From assembly GCF_014529535.1 (NCBI RefSeq), contig NC_050738.1:186001-250000 (forward strand): a DNA stretch of 64,000 bases, read 5' to 3'. The position numbers and the translations under genes were made by a program. The notes below the pieces were generated by a model. That model was not told the DNA's origin. It searched no databases and was given only the letters and a program-made list of their open reading frames with translations. This document shows positions 56,384 to 64,000 of this stretch, piece by piece (positions within the stretch are counted from its first letter, which is position 1; each line of letters begins with the position of its first letter). The stretch is from Bradysia coprophila. Taxonomy: Eukaryota > Arthropoda > Insecta > Diptera > Sciaridae.

Positions 56384-57249
56384 TGAAAATTCTCTGAACA
56401 TCAGAACAATGTTTACTTTGCCTACCCTACTCATTGGGCTCCTCACAGACAACGTACTTATTTTCAGTGAGATATTCTTTGACATCATTTTTGCAACAGT
56501 TTTGAGCTACTTAACCACTCATCAATGGGAATGAATTACCATGACATCTATGGCATCCATCACACCATCTTACGTTAAAGATTCTACGACTTAAATTTTA
56601 CTTCTCTTGTTAAGGGAACCACTGACGATTGCAGATGTTCTCAAGGCTGAATACCTCAACACTGTCTTGAGAAAATCTGTTGAGTCAACAGTATACCTGT
56701 GGTCTGAAAGAACCGAACAGGTTATGGCACTCACGAAGGCAGCTGGCACCTAAATTTGAATGTTTCAGTGGATTTTTTTCGTATAAAATTTGTATTGAAC
56801 CATAAGGTCCATTTGTAAGTTGATAGAGGAGTAATAGTTTCCTGCCACTGCCTTCGTGATCAACTCAGATGCGACATAATCTGTGCTTTCAGAACAAATA
56901 TGTTTATGCTAACTGTAACTGAAAATCGGTGTCTCGGATCAAGACGGAGAAAATGTGTTTACTGCGTGGAGATTCCGAGATATCGTTTTCCAGTTCGTGT
57001 AGCATAAATAGTTTTATATGTATCGAGCACTGAAAGTTCGCTTAATCTGCACTGTACAACGCTCTAGAGGAGTCTGAGATTGTGTTACGCAAGGTGGTTT
57101 TCCTATGCTACGTTCATCGGAAGGGGGCTAAATGCCAAAAATTGTGTTACGTAATTTAGGGATATGCCCATGACTTTACAATAATTTATGGAAAGTTAGT
57201 CCACACTTCTAGCAAAAGCAAGGCATGTCCATGAAATGTAAAAAAAAGT
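56384..57249. other. Intergenic, convergent 3' ends, one inverted-repeat element
   Basis: No gene. At 56701-56896 an inverted pair (GGTCTGAAAGAACCGAACAG, CACGAAGGCAG / CTGCCTTCGTGATCAACTCA, CTTTCAGAACA) is a relative of the element at 45362-45838. Confidence 0.55.
56701..56896. mobile_element. Short relative of the TCTGAAAGAAC inverted-repeat element
   Basis: The ends TCTGAAAGAACCGAACAGGT and GTGCTTTCAGAACA, with internal CACGAAGGCAGCTGGCACC against CCTGCCACTGCCTTCGTGA, are inverted. They share the GAAAGAAC-ACAGG and ACGAAGGCGG landmarks with 45362-45838. Confidence 0.55.
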
Positions 57250-57255
57250 TTTATT
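57250..57255 (-). terminator. Poly(A) signal of the TMBIM-like gene
   Basis: TTTATT on the plus strand, AATAAA on the minus, about 66 nt downstream of the TGA stop. Confidence 0.5.
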
Positions 57256-57320
57256 ATCAAGAATCAGCTTGATGTAGTCAATAGAATTTATGAAATAAAA
57301 TAACATTTAAACGAAAAATT

Positions 57321-58088
57321 TCAGTAAACTTTGAAAAATTCTCCCGCTATTGCTGCGGGAAGAATAATAAACGTCCAAGCAAAGATGCCTAAGTACACCA
57401 AATAAACACGAACAACATCAATATAAACCGTTAATGCTGTGAAAACGCATTCGTTTAAAGTTAGGACGGACTCTATCGACGACCCATATACTATGCTATG
57501 AACTCTGCAGATAAGGTATGCACATAATGTAGGAATTGCGGCAGTTAGAACAAAATCGATATTGCTTGCACTAAATCTCAAACAGCGAACCCACAGCCAA
57601 CACAAATTGATTAAAAAAGCAAAAATGACTGCACCACGAAACGCATACGGATCGGTCCATAATAGTTCGTAGAACAAAGCAGTAGCCAAACACACGTAAG
57701 ATGCTATTTCACCAATTTCCCACATCAACAATTGTCTTTGTCTAAGGAGAATAATTTTCTTTTACGTGTAAGTGAATCATTGTGAAAGTGATTCTACTTA
57801 CATTAAAACGGGAATGGCGATAGTACAGCCCCAAGATATGCCATGGAATATTGTGACCACCATCAACGACACTATTGAATAGTGACCAGGGTGCATCCAA
57901 AAACAAATTGTAGCATGGATCACAGTCGAAACGATCCAAATTACATAAAACTGGTCGGAATTCGCTTTGAACCACCACGTCTTATGCACAAATATCACTA
58001 AAGATATAATGCCGAGGATGCAGCTAAGTCGAACGAACAACACCAGGAAAACATTACTGCAAAACGAACACGTTGATGAATATTTCAT
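57321..58088 (-). CDS. TMBIM/Lifeguard-like (Bax-inhibitor-1 family) multi-pass membrane protein, divergent
   Basis: Two exons on the minus strand, 58088-57802 and 57741-57321, joined by a 60-nt GT-AG intron (TTTTAAT|GTAAGT, TTCTCCTTAG|ACAAAG) to give 235 residues from ATG 58088. About seven hydrophobic segments are visible. The order of features (NVFLVLFVRLSCILGIISLV, a short HPGHY loop, then HGISWGCTIAIPVL, and TLNECVFTALTVYIDVVRVY near the end) follows the Lifeguard pattern, where the last segment corresponds to the 'DEYVFAALNLYLDIINLF' signature. Family members modulate ER/Golgi calcium and cell death. The usual Pro/Gly/Tyr-rich cytosolic N terminus is absent. An acceptor-like TTCGTTTTGCAG just before TAATGTTTTCC (58053 area) suggests that the true first exon may lie further upstream (donor candidates near 58502 and 58542), so the 5' end is uncertain. 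Confidence 0.7.
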
Positions 58089-59869
58089 TTCAATTTCAAG
58101 CAAATTTCACAGCTCAGTCTGTACCGAATGAATATATTTAGTGATCGTATCGGTTTAAAATGGTCCATCGAATCAAGCATTGCCACACGCATTAGATCAA
58201 TCAGGACAGAAAGTGGTCGTAATATATATATTCTGGTATCAATTTGATGAGGTTTTCAGAAACGATAGCTTATCGTCTCCCGAAGTGAATTTTTTGGTAA
58301 AAGTTGAGAGACTTTTTCGAAATTCCAACAACAAGTGGTATGTCAAAACATGATCGTGTCAGAAGTTTAGGTATCCTTTCTTCACTTTCGTAAAGTATAT
58401 ACGAACTCCAGCGATTCGATACTGACTAACAATCATTTGTATCATCAGTCACATTTGTTACTCCGATTAGCATTTCATACCTCCGAAAAACAACAAATCA
58501 CTTACAGTGAAAGTGTGACGCAAGTCCCTTTATCCACTTACCAAAAAGAACAAAAGAACTGATATCGGTGGAGGTGACGCTTACAGCTTCGACACATGAA
58601 AATAAATGCGCTATAAGGTAAGAAGTTCGTTCGGAAATTAGGCCTGATATGAATTATAAATCTCGGTGCCAAGCCATCTAATGGTGGAAATGGTGTTTTC
58701 ATGAGTCGGGGACGAGAATGAGGTCAATTTTGCATATATTTTTCCTCTAGTCTTAGTCCCTTTGCAAATGAAAAATTGCATTAGTACATTATGTACCAGC
58801 CTTGCACGCCAGTCTCGGGTGCTAATCCACAAGAATAGACAGGATTTATTGACCTATATACGATGATGGTCATTAATCTTGTAGTAATCTCGCTGCGCTC
58901 TAGCCCGCAAACTTTTGCGCTTAATGTAATCGGCCATTTACATGGTCTCTGCTGTAATCTACTGTTAATGTTGTTAATGTTAATGTTGTTACGATCTACA
59001 TCCGTCGGATGCATCTGTAATAATTTCCCCTGATTTTATATATTGTTGTAAAAAATCGCCTGTGTTGCATTTAAAATAAATTGATGTGTTTGCACTCAAT
59101 GATAAAACTTTCAATTAAATTGAATTTCCTCAATTTATTTGCAAATTAATTTTTTGTTAGCACTTATGGATCAGCTTGTTTAATAATTATGTAATAATAA
59201 TAATAATAACAGCGACTGAATCAAAGAGAACCATTACCTGCTTAGTAAATCACATACCTACAACCCCGAAAAAATGTTAACCACAAAATTTATTATTTTA
59301 CAAATTTTATTGGTCAAAATTTATTGCTGTTTGTTAACAGAAAAATTCTTTGTTTTTTTGTTGCCATGAATAAGCACAGTTTGCACTTTTATTAATTAAA
59401 AAAAAACCGAGAAAATCGTTTAATGATTGTAATATCAGATTATCAACAGGTAATTGATAATGAGAGCCGGCGGCATTTCACCCATAAAAGTACTCAAATA
59501 TGACCCGATATTGGTGGTTACGATAAATCTGAAATTATTAATGGTATTCAAATCATAAATCAAATTATTTCTCTTTCTTCGATACCTCTTATGACTCGAT
59601 GTAAGATTAAGCAAATAAATTTTTAGAAAATTGATAAAGCTTGAAAAACCCAATCAAAGTTTAAACATTTTTGATTTACAGGACAGCACTTTCTAACAAA
59701 AGTCTTTTACTTAGCTTTGTTGTGGCTAGTGGTTATTTATGATAAATGTCATTTAAACATCAAAAACAAGAGATTACAGGTTTTAGCATAGCATTGCTAC
59801 TAGCATTAACACTCTTAAGTCAAACAATAAAAAAACCTCCAACCTCATACTAAGAATGCTTGACTCCTG

Positions 59870-60236
59870 TCAATGCACTTCAAGCAAAAGTGATCAATCG
59901 ACAGCTGCCAAATAGAGAACAATTTTGAAATAAAATAGTTTCTTTGCAGTGACTTGTGTGACTGTTAACTTTCAGTACCCTTTTTAAAGTTCAACCAACG
60001 CACTTGCTCCTAGCATAAACATAAGAAATATTTGGAGGCTGATGAAGTCACAGTAGGCACTGCGTTTCTTTCGTAAAGATAGATGACTTGTTTTCGTTGT
60101 ATGAGTTAAAACACACAATACAATCAATCTTAAGCGGTAGCTCTCATCACAAAAGCCTCCAAATTGGACATTTGTCAAAGGACTGTTCATGCTAGGAGCA
60201 GTGCATTGGTTCAACTCATGCTTGAAGTGCGTTGCT
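59870..60236. mobile_element. MITE with GCACTTCAAGCA termini, interrupted
   Basis: Left AATGCACTTCAAGCAAAAGT and right ATGCTTGAAGTGCGTTGCT match the 120-bp element at 11041-11160 in reverse orientation. The extra length comes from an internal insertion at 59991-60216. Confidence 0.6.
59991..60216. mobile_element. Nested MITE (GTTCAACCAA[CT]GCAC termini)
   Basis: GTTCAACCAACGCACTTGCT and CCTAGCATAAACA on the left pair with TGTTCATGCTAGGAGCAGTG and CATTGGTTCAAC on the right. About 226 bp, noncoding. Confidence 0.6.
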
Positions 60237-60266
60237 CTTGTTGTAACGATAGAAATGAATAGCGTA

Positions 60267-60469
60267 GTCGATAACGCAATTTTCAGTACAAACGTTTACA
60301 AGAGTTTTCTGCTTAGATTTCACCCAAAAATACTTCTAAAAGTATTCTAACAAGAAGAGACAGGAAGCTATAGCAAAAATACAAATTTCTCTTCTTACTA
60401 GGACACATTTGGAAATTTTTTGTATGAGATATAAGCAGAAGACTCTTGTAAACGTTTTGCGTTATCGAC
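60267..60469. mobile_element. TA-flanked MITE (GTCGATAACGCAA termini)
   Basis: GTCGATAACGCAA and AACGTTTACAAGAGTTTTCT pair with AGAAGACTCTTGTAAACGTT and TTGCGTTATCGAC; TA lies outside both ends. About 203 bp, noncoding. Confidence 0.7.
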
Positions 60470-61895
60470 TAGACTAGAAGCGGCTATTTGCATTTCGTCA
60501 GTCTCCAAAAATTTTCTATGTCAATGTTAGTAGCAGTGCTATGGGTTTCTTTATTGCTAACATTTTTGATGAATTAATTTTGGAGTTTAGATAAAATTTG
60601 GTTCACCGTTGTCATCCCGGTCTGGATATTGACCACTTTACTTTATTTCTGCTAATTTATGACTTTGTAATGTTTTACTGATTTAGTAGAGTTTTCACAT
60701 CAATAATTCCTACTAAATCAGTAAGACATTAAAATGCAGATACAATTTCTCGTTAACTTCCTTTAAAAATGTTTCGAATGATAGCTTAAAGATTTCAATG
60801 TTGCATATCACAAAATTGTGATGATCATCGTGATCACCGCATAAACAAGAATTTGGTATTATGACGTAGTCAACAAAAAAGCAGCCAATTAATTTAACAT
60901 TTTCAAAGATGTAAAAAAGGAATGGATGCCGAACACAACACAACAATTCAGTTTGTTTGTTAACGCAACCTAGGTCAACAATAAAAATGCTGTTGCTGGT
61001 GTTACTTTCTCACTGAGGCATGAGGTCGAGGTTATTATTACCCATCAATATATTAGTGTATCGGTTGGATAAATGAAGAAGAGCAGCGAATGTTATAAAG
61101 CTAATCAATCAAAAGCAATTTTAATTAAAAATAAATTACATTTCTGGTTAATTTTCAAATTAACAAATTAAAGCCTTCTTGACCTGATATATGAATGGCC
61201 GTGGACGCATGTATACAGTCATTTTGCGTGGCCTGGGAACTTTTGACAATCGCTATACGTTAAGTATTCATCACGAGGTGTCAGGTGTATCGTGGAGATT
61301 TTTCTTCCTCTAAGACTCATCCAAATATTTAATCAGAAATAAAGATTGTCAGGTGCAGATATTGCGTCTTATTTACAGATTTCGTTCCTTGAGCAAAATT
61401 GAAAGAATCCTTTATTTGTTTTGGTTTGGAAGCAATGCCAATATGAGTGAATTCCCTTTTCGTTACGCTTAAACACTCTATATGAAATTTTTGGTCTTCT
61501 TTTTCTAGCTTCTGTACTTCCTAGATAACTAGCCTTTCCCCACATCACAACACCATGGAATTGCCCATGTATGTACACTTAAGCGGACCCAAACGTAAAT
61601 ATACAGCAATTCGATGGATGTGTTCCTAACCGTGGTGAAGAAGGAGGCCTGTAACCATGCACCCGTTTTCTCGAAAGAATTGTGGCCGTAAGTGCGGTCG
61701 AAATTCAAAATGGAAGGTGCGTAATACTTTCTAACGCAGCGTCATTTTCATACAAGGAAGCGTTGAAAGTTACTTTTCGGTTCACTTTTTCATTGAACCG
61801 TTCACTTGAAATTCAAATTTTAGGCACACTTACGGCGTGAATTGGCCAACAATCAACTCACACTATAGACGCCTAGAATCCATTGTTTTAATTAA

Positions 61896-62065
61896 TGTCA
61901 AAGTGACGTTTTAAACGTCAATTAAAAAAATTTTAGCTAAATAATCATAAAATCGTTTATTTTTCTATGAGTCTATTCCAATGATAGAATTGAGGAAAAA
62001 TAGGCGAGTTCGTAACTATTTTGCATAAAAATGTTGGTTTGACGTTTAAAACGTCACTTTGACAG
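61896..62065. mobile_element. Foldback with TGTCAAAGTGACGTTTTAAA ends
   Basis: TGTCAAAGTGACGTTTTAAA at 61896 is mirrored by TTTAAAACGTCACTTTGACA ending near 62065; the 25-bp arms are essentially perfect. Each arm contains the internal palindrome TGACGTTTTAAACGTCA. Noncoding. Confidence 0.65.
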
Positions 62066-62875
62066 ATGGAACAGACCGACTTTTGATCCCAACTGTCACA
62101 ATTAATAGACCTCCATTTCCTATAATAAGCGATTATTCTGAGTCCTGTCATGTGCAAGTGGTACAAAATGCTCTATAGACTCGAGTCTATAATGAAGTTG
62201 TTTTTCTCCAGAAGCTTTTATCAAGCCCGATTTCCTAGAATCGAATTAACATTTCAGCGAATATGTTGAGTAGTAGCTTTTGTTTAAGATAACTCCAGAA
62301 TCAAACGAATTTCTTTAATCTAATCGCCATTTTTACAGCTGTTGATTGATTAGGGAGCAATAATTTAATGTAACGCAACCTATTGTCATACATAATATAC
62401 GATATGTACTCTCATAATTACGTTTTGATTTAAATTGTAAGTTTTATTTTATCATAATTAATTTGATTCTCGTTGACTTTGCGATAAGCCAACAAATATA
62501 TTGATTTTTTGTTTTGAAACAAAATAAAAGTTCGTAATCATTCTTCAATTTACGCTAATTCACATGAATCGAGCAATAGGATAATCTCATAATCCATATG
62601 CTAAGATAGGCAGTCTAACGTCGTTGTTTATGTGTTCGAACATTTTTCGGATCAGACCGACTTCCTTTTAGCACATCTACATGGTATACTTATCAATTAT
62701 GATATGAATAATGGGCGTGTATTGATTGTATCCGAAGCCAGATGAAACATATTTTGATGCATCTGATGAATTGACCAGAAAGAAATTGTAGAAAATGTGT
62801 ATAACGTTTTCTGAAAAGTACTTTACACAACGTAGTATATTTCTCTAAGGAGATAATAGTTATTTACATGATTAA

Positions 62876-62967
62876 TAAGTTGAAAAGTATAGTTTTCGTG
62901 TGAATTTTGTTGATGCGAGGCGAAGCGGAGGTCAATTAACACACGAACACGAGACTTTTCAACTTTT
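62876..62967. mobile_element. Hairpin element with GAGGCGAAGCGGAGG loop
   Basis: AGTTGAAAAGT and GTTTTCGTGTG on the left pair with CACACGAACACGAGACTTTTCAACT on the right; the loop resembles the GAGCGAAGCGAG palindrome of the element at 50425-50526. Confidence 0.5.
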
Positions 62968-64000
62968 TATCCCGAGTTATATGATGGATTTTACATGCTT
63001 TTGAAACCTAAACAAAATTTCTTGTTTTCTCTAGGTGTGTAATAGGCCACTTTCGACCCTAGGGAAAACACAAGCATGTAAATAGCACATTATTTTATGC
63101 TGTCAAAATTAGTTTTACTTTATTGAGTTAGCGTACGTGTCTATGGGGTTGTGACGAAAAACTTGATTTATTTGGATGAAAGTGGTCCTGACACAATGGC
63201 TCGGTAAATCAATCATCCTGATCCTGATATCCTACATTTCTCCGATAGATACACATAATCTACGATTATCTACCATTCTTTATACTTTTCACAACGCAGG
63301 CGAAAAAAAAGTCATTTTCTCACCTCAGCTGAAACTTCGGGAGCTTCTGTTGTGATAAACGTTGTGTTGAGCTTGGTAACAAAAGTAGGAAACTTTATTT
63401 TCTCGGGTGACTTGGTTCTCGCACGAACAACACCTTCGAAATGAAGTTTGCATCTTTTTTCTCACTTCGGTGAACAAATAACTGTTATCGAACTAGATGT
63501 CGATTGTCGAGGCAGAGTCCATAGTGTTTTATCATCAAATTACATTATTACACTATGACGGTCATCTGCTATTGGTAACAACGACAAAAATAAGCGATAT
63601 ACCACGAACAAGAAAATTTATAATTAAGGGTATGGTGATATAATTGAAGTACTAGATTTCACATCAATCTGAAAATATGAAGGATTTGATCTATACCTAG
63701 GTAGGGAACAATCAATTGATCAAAACTTAATCTAGCTCATCATATTTTAAATTTTGGTAGAAGCACGTTCCGCTGTAATTTACTAAAAAAAATATTTTTA
63801 TCATCAAAAGACGAATTATAGTTTTCTAATCTTTGATTTTCGAAATGTAAGGAATTTAGGCTGAAGATACGTCCATTGTATCAAGTTAAACATGTTTGAG
63901 TGTTTCTGTGGAACACTACAATCTCTACTAATAATTCATTATTAAATTCGATTCTATTGTAAAGTTGTTGAGTTAAATCAACCAACTCATGTATGTTCCT

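Larger units (their letters stand above)
58104..64000. other. Intergenic, no gene recognised; several MITEs
   Basis: Except for the possible upstream exon of the TMBIM-like gene near 58.5 kb, no coding sequence is supported. Contents: AT-rich DNA, an ATA(A) trinucleotide run at about 59192-59210, and foldbacks at about 59870-60236 (with nested 59991-60216), 60267-60469, 60669-60732, 61896-62065, 62876-62967 and 62993-63083, plus one dispersed short repeat member at 63561-63661. Confidence 0.5.

Overview
The window looks like nuclear DNA of an insect, probably a lower (non-brachyceran) dipteran. It is AT-rich and has small GT-AG introns in the compact genes, one gene of more than 27 kb with multi-kilobase introns, and many short foldback (MITE-like) elements. 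Dipteran placement is inferred from protein resemblance (enok, clipper) and genome texture; the species cannot be fixed from the sequence alone.

Layout. 1-12.3 kb: no convincing gene; nested repeats, including a 145-146-bp tandem array (9.03-10.64 kb) inside a repeat that is itself inserted in a long inverted-repeat element. 12.35-39.5 kb (minus strand): a KAT6/Enok MYST histone acetyltransferase. I resolved six coding exons whose splice phases join exactly (10,221 nt, 3,406 residues): N-terminal winged-helix module, tandem PHD fingers, a long disordered linker, the C2HC finger plus MYST catalytic domain, and a very long Ser/Gln-rich tail. Its introns hold a 22-bp satellite, a hAT-type nonautonomous element with a perfect 8-bp target duplication, a roughly 1-kb element carrying a 54-bp repeat, and several MITEs. 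39.5-47.3 kb: probable 5' leader/promoter region of that gene, then a dense MITE field.

47.4-50.1 kb holds a compact convergent pair: plus-strand clipper/CPSF30 (five exons, five CCCH fingers and two zinc knuckles) and minus-strand FAD synthase (four exons, PAPS-reductase fold), with stop codons 87 bp apart. 53.6-54.5 kb: single-exon seven-finger C2H2 protein. 55.8-56.2 kb: single-exon 150-residue membrane protein resembling the mainly prokaryotic DUF1294 family, the most unexpected gene here. 57.3-58.1 kb (minus): two-exon multi-pass membrane protein of the TMBIM/Lifeguard (Bax-inhibitor-1-like) type, convergent with the DUF1294-like gene. 58.1-64 kb: no gene seen, more nested MITEs.

The genes have unrelated housekeeping roles (chromatin acetylation, mRNA 3'-end formation, flavin cofactor synthesis, transcription, membrane biology) and nothing suggests a functional cluster. 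The notable non-coding content is the repeat landscape: nested insertions readable from target-site duplications, a 38-bp perfect hairpin flanked by an 8-bp duplication, and a three-unit higher-order pattern in the tandem array.
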